From an uncultured Kordiimonas sp. (GTDB lineage: Bacteria > Pseudomonadota > Alphaproteobacteria > Sphingomonadales > Kordiimonadaceae): 64,000 nucleotides of DNA. Within the stretch, counting starts at the first letter, position 1. The number at the start of each line of letters is the position of its first letter. Position numbers and translations under genes: made by a program. Shown piece after piece: positions 1 through 8,150 of the stretch. Where the stretch lies: the NCBI GenBank assembly GCA_947492375.1, contig CANLMI010000002.1, positions 931,529 to 995,528 on the forward strand. Reading direction: 5' to 3'. The notes beneath the pieces were generated by a model. It had not been told where the DNA came from and ran no database searches. It saw only the letters and a list, made by a program, of their open reading frames with translations.

Positions 1-757
1 CAACAGTCGCAGCTTCACTTGGCCCAACTAACCCTGTATACATAGAACCAATAACTGCTAGAATTAACCCAAACACAGGCAATAGCCTTAGCGCTGATAC
101 CAGAATAGGTACATTTTCGCTCTCACTATCGTTTGGAACAACTTTAGGGCCAAGCGCAGGGTTCAAAGATAACCGGACCGCAATATAAAGAATATATGCA
201 CCTGCAAGCATGACACCTGGAATAACACCAGCTATAAAAAGATCGAGAATTGAAGTATTAGACAAAACACCATATATGATTAGTATCAAGCTAGGCGGAA
301 TTAAAAAACCAAGCGTTCCTGCACCACACAACGAACCAATCGACAAATTACGATCATACCCTCGCGCATCCAATTCATTTAACGTGATCCTGCCCACAGT
401 TGCTGTAGTTGCGACCGAAGACCCTGAAACAGCCGCAAACATCGTACACCCAATAATATTAATATGTAATAGTTGGCCAGGGATTGGCCGCATAAAACGA
501 GCGAGGGCTGTTACCATGTCACTTGCAACGCGTGTGCGAAACAAAATCTCACCCATCAAAATGAAAAGCGGCAGAGCAGCCAACTCAGGCGAATTAAGAC
601 CTCGCCAAATATCACCTGCCAGAAATGTAGCGACATCAATATCTCTAAACACCAATAGTGTACCAGTGCCTACAGCCATCAACGCCAAGCCAATCCAAAC
701 GCCAACGCCCAGCATCACACAAAGGAGAAAAACGCCGCTGACAACCACCCCAATCAT
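1..757 (-). CDS. dctM: TRAP transporter large permease DctM (3' end cut by window edge)
   Basis: Large membrane subunit of a tripartite ATP-independent periplasmic (TRAP) transporter, which moves organic acids or related anions inward using an ion gradient. About 252 residues are visible of a family length near 430; the C-terminus lies beyond position 1. Reading from ATG at 757, family motifs appear in order: LFILMGEILF, AAVSGSSVATTATVG, GTLGFLIPPS and finally GPSEAATV. The start codon overlaps the dctQ stop by 4 bp (ATGA), so the two are probably translationally coupled. Substrate cannot be read from the sequence; the neighbouring exported M20 peptidase hints at an amino-acid derivative or a fatty-acid product, but that is inference. 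Confidence 0.93.
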   Translation of the reverse strand, partial: MIGVVVSGVFLLCVMLGVGVWIGLALMAVGTGTLLVFRDIDVATFLAGDIWRGLNSPELAALPLFILMGEILFRTRVASDMVTALARFMRPIPGQLLHINIIGCTMFAAVSGSSVATTATVGRITLNELDARGYDRNLSIGSLCGAGTLGFLIPPSLILIIYGVLSNTSILDLFIAGVIPGVMLAGAYILYIAVRLSLNPALGPKVVPNDSESENVPILVSALRLLPVFGLILAVIGSMYTGLVGPSEAATV

Positions 758-1272
758 GATTGTCCCTCAGACATGGCATCACTCCAAACAAAGCGTAAGG
801 ATTTGGCGGCTAAACCACACATAAATACAACAGGGCCCGACGCTACAAGCACTTGTGGTATCCATAGCGGTGTTTGACTCGGAAAATAAGATACAGTTCC
901 TGCCGTAAATGTATCAAAAGCAAACCTAATAGCAGCAAACCCCCAATACCCAACAACAACAAGCGACAACATTCCAGCAAGAAGCTTTATAACCGCCTGA
1001 ACATTACCGCTTAAAAATTCTTCCAGAAGTTTAACCCGGACATGTGTTCCATCTCTTAGTGCCTCTCCACTGCCCAAAAGTAAAACACCCGCCACAAGAT
1101 AGCCGCTATATTCCACACTAAAACTGATACTCGTGCTAAATATATTCCGCATAATAATCTCGGCAGTTCCAAGAAGTAATAGCCCAGACAATAGAATAGC
1201 CGCTAAATATGCCGACCACAGGCAAACTCTATCCAAAACCTTTAGGATATATTGAATACTATTAGGCATCAT
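754..1272 (-). CDS. dctQ: TRAP transporter small permease DctQ
   Basis: Small integral-membrane subunit of the TRAP transporter, 172 residues, the usual size. Four hydrophobic segments are visible at roughly residues 18-40, 52-72, 92-115 and 133-157, matching the four-helix DctQ fold. It overlaps dctP by 4 bp upstream and dctM by 4 bp downstream, the standard P-Q-M order. It pairs with DctM to form the transport unit; DctP delivers the ligand from the periplasm. The start has two consecutive ATG codons; the first overlaps the dctP stop. Confidence 0.92.
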   Translation of the reverse strand: MMPNSIQYILKVLDRVCLWSAYLAAILLSGLLLLGTAEIIMRNIFSTSISFSVEYSGYLVAGVLLLGSGEALRDGTHVRVKLLEEFLSGNVQAVIKLLAGMLSLVVVGYWGFAAIRFAFDTFTAGTVSYFPSQTPLWIPQVLVASGPVVFMCGLAAKSLRFVWSDAMSEGQS

Positions 1273-2348
1273 TTCTCTATTTCTACCTCTAACGGAGGCC
1301 TGCCAGTTATTTTGAGATATCTCTCCAAAATTGGCTTACTCTCGGGTACGCGGTCAATAAATTCATACCACATTTCATGGGATACTGCCTTGATACTGTT
1401 AGATAATTCAGCACTCAATTGAACAGTTTTTATGCCATTATCAACGAGTATCTGGAGCTTTTCTTTATCATCTCTTGCTGATATTTCCCAAAACTTTGGT
1501 TCTAATTGTTTTGCAATAGTATCAATAGCGATCTGGTCAGGTTTTGGTATTTCTTCCCAGACATCTTTGTTAATTACCATCATATTGGAAATCCAATGAT
1601 GATTTGTACGCAAAACGGTTGATACAAATTCCCAATATTTTTGTGCTGTCGCTGTTGATGTAGAGGTCAATACGCCGTCCAGAGTTCCAGCTGCAAGCGA
1701 TGGTACTACATCAGCATAAGGCATTTGAATTGGCACCACTCCTAATCTATCCATCAATTCAGTGGTGTTTGCATCCAGTGTTCGAATTTTTAATGTCGAT
1801 AGGTCTTCAAGTTTAGCGGGTGATACATCACTGAATAAATTTTGATTAGGCCAGGGAACTATGTAAAGAACTTTCAACCCATGTCTGGCATATGCCGCTT
1901 CAACAACTGGACGTAAAATTGAATATAGCGCTTTTAATTCATCCTGCGTATCAACCAAAAATGGTAGCGATTCAAACCCTAAGATTGGCTCACTACCAAC
2001 TTGTTGAAAACCCGCCATTTCAGCCATCGGTACAATACCCGTGGATACAGCCCGTAGACTATCCGGCCCCTTAATACCGAGTATTGCACCCGGATGAACC
2101 GTTATCTGCACCCGGCCGTCTGTTAACCGTTTAACTTCATTTGCAAAATGGATAGCATTCTGAGTATGAAATTCACTCTCGGCCCAAGGTATTGATAAAT
2201 CCAATTGCTTGGGCGCCCGATCAAAACTAGACGCCAAAACCAAAAAAGTCGCAATAATTGCTACAAATAAAGCAATCGCTATTAGATAAATCTTTAACGG
2301 ATATACAAATGCCTTATCACTATCAGTTATCGATACACCAGAACTCAT
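1269..2348 (-). CDS. dctP: TRAP transporter solute-binding protein DctP
   Basis: Periplasmic ligand-binding subunit, 359 residues. Family features include the N-terminal AESEFHTQNAIHFANEVKRL helix, VHPGAILG, and the IRTLDANTTELMDRLGVVPI segment that carries the usual carboxylate-binding region, followed by DGVLTST. The N-terminus is unusual: about 17 polar residues precede a hydrophobic helix (about 18-42), so the protein may stay anchored in the inner membrane by an uncleaved signal rather than being released. It lies 46 bp downstream of the M20 peptidase gene and overlaps dctQ. Ligand class is unknown. Confidence 0.92.
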   Translation of the reverse strand: MSSGVSITDSDKAFVYPLKIYLIAIALFVAIIATFLVLASSFDRAPKQLDLSIPWAESEFHTQNAIHFANEVKRLTDGRVQITVHPGAILGIKGPDSLRAVSTGIVPMAEMAGFQQVGSEPILGFESLPFLVDTQDELKALYSILRPVVEAAYARHGLKVLYIVPWPNQNLFSDVSPAKLEDLSTLKIRTLDANTTELMDRLGVVPIQMPYADVVPSLAAGTLDGVLTSTSTATAQKYWEFVSTVLRTNHHWISNMMVINKDVWEEIPKPDQIAIDTIAKQLEPKFWEISARDDKEKLQILVDNGIKTVQLSAELSNSIKAVSHEMWYEFIDRVPESKPILERYLKITGRPPLEVEIEK

Positions 2349-2394
2349 TCTATACTTTCTTTAATAGTATCTAGCACTGCCAGAGTGTAATTCT

Positions 2395-3867
2395 TTATGA
2401 CGCAGAACGTCTAATGATATCCTGATAAAATCGAACTGAAAAAGCTAAATTAGCAATACTGATACGTTCATCTGTACCATGAATACGCTTTAGATCATCA
2501 GTTGTAACATAGTAGGGATTAAACCGATAAGTATTATCGGCAATAGACGCATAATGTTTGCTGTCTGTACCTACAACCGTTAAGGAAGGAACCACAGGTA
2601 TCTCACCAAACACATCAATAATTGACGATTTAATATTTTTAAAACCATCCGTTTCAAAAGAAGACTGTTTGGTTGGCTCAGTACCTGTATTATCTGCGCT
2701 AATTGTAACCCGGTCATCGCCGATAATCATCTTTGCACGCAGCAGTACACTCTCTACACTATCGCGCGGATGAATACGAAAATTCACAAATGCTTCTGCT
2801 TTTTGGGGAAGAATATTGCTTTTCGTGCCGGCGTTGAAAATTGTAGGTGCTGTTGTCGTCCTAAGGCTCGCAGCAGTAACCCGGTTATCTCCCATCTGAT
2901 CAACAACGAGGGATTCAAATGCCCATAAATTGGCTAAAACAACTTTCTGACTAAAAGGATAATCTGGCGCAAGTGTTTCCAACATTTCACGCACTGCGTC
3001 TGTCATTTCTAAAGGGAATTGGTTTTCGGTCAATTTACTCACTGCCTTTGAGACAATTGAAATGGCCGTATCCATTGAAGGTGTTGAAGAATGCCCGCCT
3101 GAAGCAGTTGCAGACAAACGCAGGGTTACAGACCCTTTTTCAGCAAGAGAAACCAAAGCAACAGGAATATCCAGCCCTGCAATAATACCATCAGCGACCC
3201 CGGACCCTTCATCAAGTGTCCATGCAAGGCGCACACCGCGTTCATCTAATACGTCAACAATTGCCTTCGCTCCCAAGACGCCGCCCAGTTCCTCATCATG
3301 TCCGAAAGCAAAATATATATCCCTTGATGGCCTAAAGTCTGACTTAATTAGCCGCTCAATCGTTTCCATCAATGTTATAACTGACATTTTATTATCAGAA
3401 GCACCGCGCCCCCAAACATGCCCTTCTTTTATTGTGCCAGCAAACGGAGGGTAGCTCCATTCCGTTGTTGTTGCAGCTTCTACCGGTACAACATCCATAT
3501 GTGCTAAAAAAGCAATGGGTTTTCCAACCGCGCTATCTGTGCCTTGCCAATGATACAAAAGTGACGCAGGCCCGACAATTTCACGATTAAGAGTTTTATG
3601 AACATTAGGATATGTTTCAGTTAGAAACTGATGAAACCCATCGAATTCTGCTTTCGCCAATGGTGCTTCGTAAGAGGTACTGATTGTCTTATACCGAATT
3701 GCTTTTGCGAGATTTTCAGCAACTTCCAAACCCAAGGCATCACCGCTATCAACCTTGCTTATTTTTGATGGGTCTGTCGCATCCGGTAAAAATGCGGTTC
3801 GGATAAAAATTATCGAAAGAACAATCAAAAAAAGACCAGCAATTAATAGTCCATACCTCTTGGCCAT
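2395..3867 (-). CDS. Exported M20 family metallopeptidase (PM20D1/carboxypeptidase S-like)
   Basis: Zinc-dependent M20 hydrolase of 490 residues. An N-terminal hydrophobic helix (about residues 6-26) after MAKRY looks like a signal anchor or signal peptide, so the enzyme should act in the periplasm. Metal and catalytic motifs are intact: AHMDVVPV, GRGASDNKM, FGHDEELGG, and a late His in GTDSKHY. The overall pattern, including TLDEGSG and GGHSST, resembles the PM20D1 / carboxypeptidase S group, which cleaves N-acyl or N-terminally blocked amino acids. A Shine-Dalgarno AGAGGA precedes the ATG. It sits directly before a TRAP transporter, suggesting hydrolysis outside and uptake of a product; that link is inferred from position only. 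Confidence 0.88.
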   Translation of the reverse strand: MAKRYGLLIAGLFLIVLSIIFIRTAFLPDATDPSKISKVDSGDALGLEVAENLAKAIRYKTISTSYEAPLAKAEFDGFHQFLTETYPNVHKTLNREIVGPASLLYHWQGTDSAVGKPIAFLAHMDVVPVEAATTTEWSYPPFAGTIKEGHVWGRGASDNKMSVITLMETIERLIKSDFRPSRDIYFAFGHDEELGGVLGAKAIVDVLDERGVRLAWTLDEGSGVADGIIAGLDIPVALVSLAEKGSVTLRLSATASGGHSSTPSMDTAISIVSKAVSKLTENQFPLEMTDAVREMLETLAPDYPFSQKVVLANLWAFESLVVDQMGDNRVTAASLRTTTAPTIFNAGTKSNILPQKAEAFVNFRIHPRDSVESVLLRAKMIIGDDRVTISADNTGTEPTKQSSFETDGFKNIKSSIIDVFGEIPVVPSLTVVGTDSKHYASIADNTYRFNPYYVTTDDLKRIHGTDERISIANLAFSVRFYQDIIRRSAS

Positions 3868-3892
3868 CTCAGTCCTCTTTTATCTTCTTAAT

Positions 3893-4525
3893 TTAAATTG
3901 TTTTACCCTTAAAGCGACAGACATCACTCACTTTACAGTTGGCGCATTCAGGTTTGCGCGCCTTACAAATATAACGGCCATGTAGAATAAGCCAATGATG
4001 TGCATCCACAGCAAATTCAGCAGGAATTGCTTTCATCAATTTCTTTTCAACAGCCAATACTGTTTTACCTGGCGCCAACCCTGTTCGGTTAGATACCCGG
4101 AATATATGAGTATCAACCGCACATGTCGGCTGACCAAACGCGAGATTTAAAACGACATTTGCCGTTTTACGCCCCACCCCCGGCAGTTTTTCCAGCGCTT
4201 CTCGTGTTTGAGGTACTTCAGAATTATGTTCAGCTACTAACATTTCACTTAAAGCCAAGACATTTTTAGCCTTGGCATTATAAAGGCCAATAGTTTTGAC
4301 GTGCGCAGTGATACCACCCAACCCGAGCGCAGCCATTTTTTCGGGTGTTTCAGCAATTTGAAAGAGCTTTTTCGTGGCTTTATTAACACCATTATCAGTC
4401 GCCTGAGCGGATAACACAACAGCTACCAACAAAGTAAAATCGTTGACATAATCAAGTTCGCCTTCAGGATTTGGGTTATCATCCCGTAAACGCGAAAAAA
4501 AGGTTTGAATATCGGCTTTCTTCAT
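3893..4525 (-). CDS. nth: Endonuclease III
   Basis: DNA glycosylase/AP lyase of base-excision repair that removes oxidised pyrimidines. At 210 residues it has the usual length. The helix-hairpin-helix LPGVGRKTANVVL carries the catalytic Lys, the catalytic Asp is in CAVDTHIFRVSNR, and the 4Fe-4S cluster motif C-x6-C-x2-C-x5-C is complete near the C-terminus. It starts 13 bp after the hlyD-like gene and ends 25 bp before the M20 gene, so it appears to be co-transcribed in a mixed-function run. Confidence 0.96.
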   Translation of the reverse strand: MKKADIQTFFSRLRDDNPNPEGELDYVNDFTLLVAVVLSAQATDNGVNKATKKLFQIAETPEKMAALGLGGITAHVKTIGLYNAKAKNVLALSEMLVAEHNSEVPQTREALEKLPGVGRKTANVVLNLAFGQPTCAVDTHIFRVSNRTGLAPGKTVLAVEKKLMKAIPAEFAVDAHHWLILHGRYICKARKPECANCKVSDVCRFKGKTI

Positions 4526-4538
4526 AATTATGTATCTA

Positions 4539-5933
4539 TTAGCGTTCGCTGAACGCGCTCTCTAACGAATTTCGAACTGGTCGGGCCAGATACGATAGCA
4601 AACTCTTTTCACCGGTTTTAATATCAGCCGTTAAAGTCATACCTGGTACGATACGGTTAGAATCTGGATCAGGGCCAACATGATCTTGTTCAAGCCTGAT
4701 CAAAGTTTTAAAATATGGCCCAAACTCTGGATCATCATCAAACGTATCAGCGGAAACTCTATCTACCACACCATTAATACCGCCGTAACGGCCAAATTTA
4801 TAACTATCAATTCTAACAAAAACTGAAACACCTACATCAATATGACCAACATCTTTTGGGGATAGCTTCACCTCGGCAACCAGGTTTTCATTTGAAGGAA
4901 CAATATTCATCAATGTATCTCCGGCCCCAACCACTAAACCAGGCCTTTGAGCGACAAGGCCTGTTACAATACCATCGACACCAGCACGGATTGCTGTTCG
5001 TTCGAGGCGTTCTTCCAAAAGGTCGAGCCGCTCTTTTGCGGTTAGATACTCTGTATTAATACGACTTATATTCTCAAGCGCTTCATTAGATAACTCTTCA
5101 TCAAGCTCAAGGCGAGTAGCCTGTGCATCAGCAAGCGCAGCTTGAGCGCGGCCAAGCGCTGTTTGTCTGGAAGCAAGTGAAGAATTAGCAACCGCTAACT
5201 GCTCTTGCGCTTGCAAGAGTGCGAGCCTGGAACCAGAACCACTACCAGCCAAGTCATCACGAATACGTACCGTTTTCTCAAGAATGGAAACCTGTTCTTC
5301 AAAACTGGCAGTTTCGCTTTGGATACCAGCAATCTCACGTTGACGCGCGCTAACCTGAGCATCAAGTGCTTCTCTTCTCGCCTTGCGATTAGTCACAGCA
5401 CTATCAAAGACCGCTTGTTGGTCACTGGTGATATCCGCAAATGTAGTGGTGTAAACGCCGAAATCAGGCTCTCTTTCTTCCACAAACGCCCTTAATCGTT
5501 CCAGTTCAAGCGCCAAGCTGGCGGTGCGTGCAGCAGCAGAATTAAGCTCATTATTAAGCGCAGACGCATTAATGCGCATCAACACCTCACCGGCTTTAAC
5601 TGCCTGCCCCTCTTGAACCAAAACCTCTTGAACCAATCCCCCCTCTAAATGCTGGATAGGTTCAACGCGTCCAACAGGCAAAACTTCACCCTGAGTGATT
5701 GCCTTTTCTGCGAAAGACGTAAATGAGGCCCAAATAATAAATACAATAACAACAGCCGTAATCAATTGTACTGCCAACCTGAGCGCACGGGGTGGGTCTG
5801 TTTCTTCTAGTTGAACAGCTCTGGTTAAAAGTTTTGCATCATCTCGGCTTAATGATTTTGCCAGATTAGTAGCTGTCCAGGAAACAGGTAGCTTTTCTGT
5901 CGTTTCTACCTTTTCAGCCATTTTCTTCTCCAA
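4539..5933 (-). CDS. Type I secretion periplasmic adaptor (HlyD family)
   Basis: Membrane-fusion subunit of a type I secretion system, 464 residues. A cytoplasmic tail of about 50 residues leads to one transmembrane helix (about 52-72), then a split lipoyl/barrel region (VLPVGRVEPIQHLEGGLV and later IRAGVDGIVTGLVA), separated by a long alpha-helical hairpin of about 200 residues rich in Glu, Arg, Ala and Leu. The C-terminal HlyD signature region around LSPKDVGHIDVG and VRIDSYKFGRYGGINGVV is present. It lies 15 bp after the second ABC gene. It bridges the ABC pair to a TolC-like outer-membrane channel, which is not encoded in this window. Confidence 0.93.
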   Translation of the reverse strand: MEKKMAEKVETTEKLPVSWTATNLAKSLSRDDAKLLTRAVQLEETDPPRALRLAVQLITAVVIVFIIWASFTSFAEKAITQGEVLPVGRVEPIQHLEGGLVQEVLVQEGQAVKAGEVLMRINASALNNELNSAAARTASLALELERLRAFVEEREPDFGVYTTTFADITSDQQAVFDSAVTNRKARREALDAQVSARQREIAGIQSETASFEEQVSILEKTVRIRDDLAGSGSGSRLALLQAQEQLAVANSSLASRQTALGRAQAALADAQATRLELDEELSNEALENISRINTEYLTAKERLDLLEERLERTAIRAGVDGIVTGLVAQRPGLVVGAGDTLMNIVPSNENLVAEVKLSPKDVGHIDVGVSVFVRIDSYKFGRYGGINGVVDRVSADTFDDDPEFGPYFKTLIRLEQDHVGPDPDSNRIVPGMTLTADIKTGEKSLLSYLARPVRNSLESAFSER

Positions 5934-5948
5934 TATATTTTATCATCA

Positions 5949-8150
5949 TTATGACGCCATAACCTTATCTGGAGAGCCAATATCAGTAACCGTTCCCTGA
6001 TTTAAAAGCACCAGTTTATCCGCCAAACGTAAGTGGCTAGGTCTGTGAGACACCATTACAATCGTTTTCTTATGCTTTAAACTTTTTAATGTCTCCATGA
6101 AAATAGCGTCACCCTTATCATCCAAGGCATGCGCGGGTTCATCCATTAAAAGCACTGGCGCATCAGCAATATAAGCACGCGCCAGTGACAGCCGCTGCCT
6201 CAGACCAGAATTCATTTGCCAAATATTTTGATCACCAACACGTGTTTCAAATCCATTTTGCAAGGCTTCAATATCTTCCAACACACCGGCCAACTCGCAT
6301 GCTTCATACATTTCACTATTGCGCGCAGTTGGGTTACCTAACCGCAAGTTTTGGGCGATTGTACCGTGGAATAACTTAGTTTGCTGCGGCACATAACTCA
6401 TAGCAGTTCTAAGTTCAGGCGGGGCAATTTGACGGATATCAACATCATCTAAAGTTACCTGCCCACCCTGCGGCGATTGAAGGCCCAGAAAAACACGCAA
6501 TACAGAACTCTTACCTGACCCATTAGAGCCTGACACTGCCAGAAACTCGCCCGGTGCAACTTCAAAATTTACACCCAATAAGGCTGGTTCTGCTTGGGCA
6601 TTATACCGCAAAGAAACCCTATTAAATCTCAAACCACCTTGCCAGGCGCGCACCACCCCTGAAGACTGCTTGGCCCTGCTTTGCTCCTCACGAATTTTCA
6701 TCAGTGAATTAACCTGATCAACCGAAACTCTAATTTGTTCCGCTCGTGCGAAAGTAAGGAATAAGTTTTGAATAGGAGACAGCACCTTCCAAACCAATGC
6801 CATCGACGCGATTAATTCACCGATAGACAAAACACCCGTGATAGCTAAATTTACACCCAGCGCCAGCGTTGATAAACCAGCCGCAAACATAACTGACTGA
6901 CCGATCGTTTGAAACAGAAACGATATCTGGGCAGTTGAATGGTGGGCCAGCGCACTATCAGCAGAGATATTACGGTATCTATCCGTCCATATATCTTCAA
7001 CTGAAGCTTCCCGAATAGTGCGCATATTTGATATAGTTTCTACAAGGAAACTGTGTTTACGTGCTTTTACCTGACTGGCCCCTTTAACCGTTTCACGCAG
7101 CTTTGGTGCTAAAATAAACCATACAACGCCGTAAACGCCTATCATAACCAACGGAACAGATAAGAGCGGTAAAGCCAAAATACCGATAACTGCCAGAAAA
7201 ATAACGACAAAGGGTAATTCAAGCCCAATGGTTACTAAGACACTGGTAAAAATATCCCGTAATGAATCAAAACTACGAACTTTGGCAACCTGATCACCCA
7301 GCGGCGCAGATTCTGTCATACTGGCAGGTAATCGAAGAATTTTCTGAAATGTACTAACAGCAACGATATGTTCAATTCTCGCCCCAATAAAAGCGATCAA
7401 TCGGCTTCGCACCAGTTTAAGCGCCAAATCAAACCCAAGCACCAACAACATTCCAATACCGAGGCCTGCTAATATATTAGTAGCTCGTATGGGTATCACC
7501 TGATCATATACTGATAAGGTGAATAACGGGACAGCAAGGGCTAGTATGTTAATAAAAAATGTTAAAAATAAAAGCCGCCAGATCGCACTGTCAAATCGCC
7601 GTATAACTGCGACAAACCAATGCCCGTCATCAACAGGCTTAGGGGCTTTTTCCTGCGCTTTACTGTCAGGGTTCTCAATTAAATAAACGCGTGCCGGCTT
7701 ATCAATGTTTTTCAGGACAACTTGTTGCCCGTCATCTCCGCTATATGCAGATACACCCTCAGTTTGTCGCTCCAGCAACACATAGGGTTTCTCACTTTCC
7801 ATGATCATAATGCACGGAAAAAGCCGCTCATCTACCTCATTTAATGCCTTGATAGTTTTTAAATGACTATTAAATCCCAACGTCGCCAGCACATTGCGAA
7901 GATCAGAGATATCCAGAGAGTCGGCAAAATGCGGCAAGGATTCGAATAATTCGCGTAAATTCCCTCTCCAACCAAGCGCTTGAAGCACAGGAAATAAAAG
8001 GCCCGCAATCGGTGAATGTGCTTCAAACGATCCATAGCTTCCGCGTTCTAATGCACCTGCCAGATCATCAAAGCCTCCTGCTGAAAGCCTGGGGCCAGAC
8101 CTTTTCCTTACTGTATCAACAGGCTTGTCTTGCGACGTTGCATCAGTCAT
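5949..8150 (-). CDS. Type I secretion ABC transporter with inactive peptidase-like domain
   Basis: ABC exporter of 733 residues. The N-terminal segment (about 45-165) is a C39-like domain without a recognisable catalytic Cys/His pair, as in substrate-docking forms used by RTX exporters. Six transmembrane helices follow (about 190-470), then the nucleotide-binding domain: Walker A SGSNGSGKSS, Q-loop YVPQQ, Walker B VLLMDEP and H-loop His in MVSHRPS. The ABC signature is degenerate: MNSGL stands where LSGGQ is expected. Its start overlaps the stop of the upstream ABC gene (ATGA), and it precedes the HlyD adaptor by 15 bp. It probably pairs with the upstream ABC protein as a heterodimer. Confidence 0.92.
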   Translation of the reverse strand: MTDATSQDKPVDTVRKRSGPRLSAGGFDDLAGALERGSYGSFEAHSPIAGLLFPVLQALGWRGNLRELFESLPHFADSLDISDLRNVLATLGFNSHLKTIKALNEVDERLFPCIMIMESEKPYVLLERQTEGVSAYSGDDGQQVVLKNIDKPARVYLIENPDSKAQEKAPKPVDDGHWFVAVIRRFDSAIWRLLFLTFFINILALAVPLFTLSVYDQVIPIRATNILAGLGIGMLLVLGFDLALKLVRSRLIAFIGARIEHIVAVSTFQKILRLPASMTESAPLGDQVAKVRSFDSLRDIFTSVLVTIGLELPFVVIFLAVIGILALPLLSVPLVMIGVYGVVWFILAPKLRETVKGASQVKARKHSFLVETISNMRTIREASVEDIWTDRYRNISADSALAHHSTAQISFLFQTIGQSVMFAAGLSTLALGVNLAITGVLSIGELIASMALVWKVLSPIQNLFLTFARAEQIRVSVDQVNSLMKIREEQSRAKQSSGVVRAWQGGLRFNRVSLRYNAQAEPALLGVNFEVAPGEFLAVSGSNGSGKSSVLRVFLGLQSPQGGQVTLDDVDIRQIAPPELRTAMSYVPQQTKLFHGTIAQNLRLGNPTARNSEMYEACELAGVLEDIEALQNGFETRVGDQNIWQMNSGLRQRLSLARAYIADAPVLLMDEPAHALDDKGDAIFMETLKSLKHKKTIVMVSHRPSHLRLADKLVLLNQGTVTDIGSPDKVMAS

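Noticed and set aside
210-824. Plus-strand frame of 204 codons at the left edge
   Set aside because: Antisense to dctM, whose motifs on the minus strand are unmistakable.
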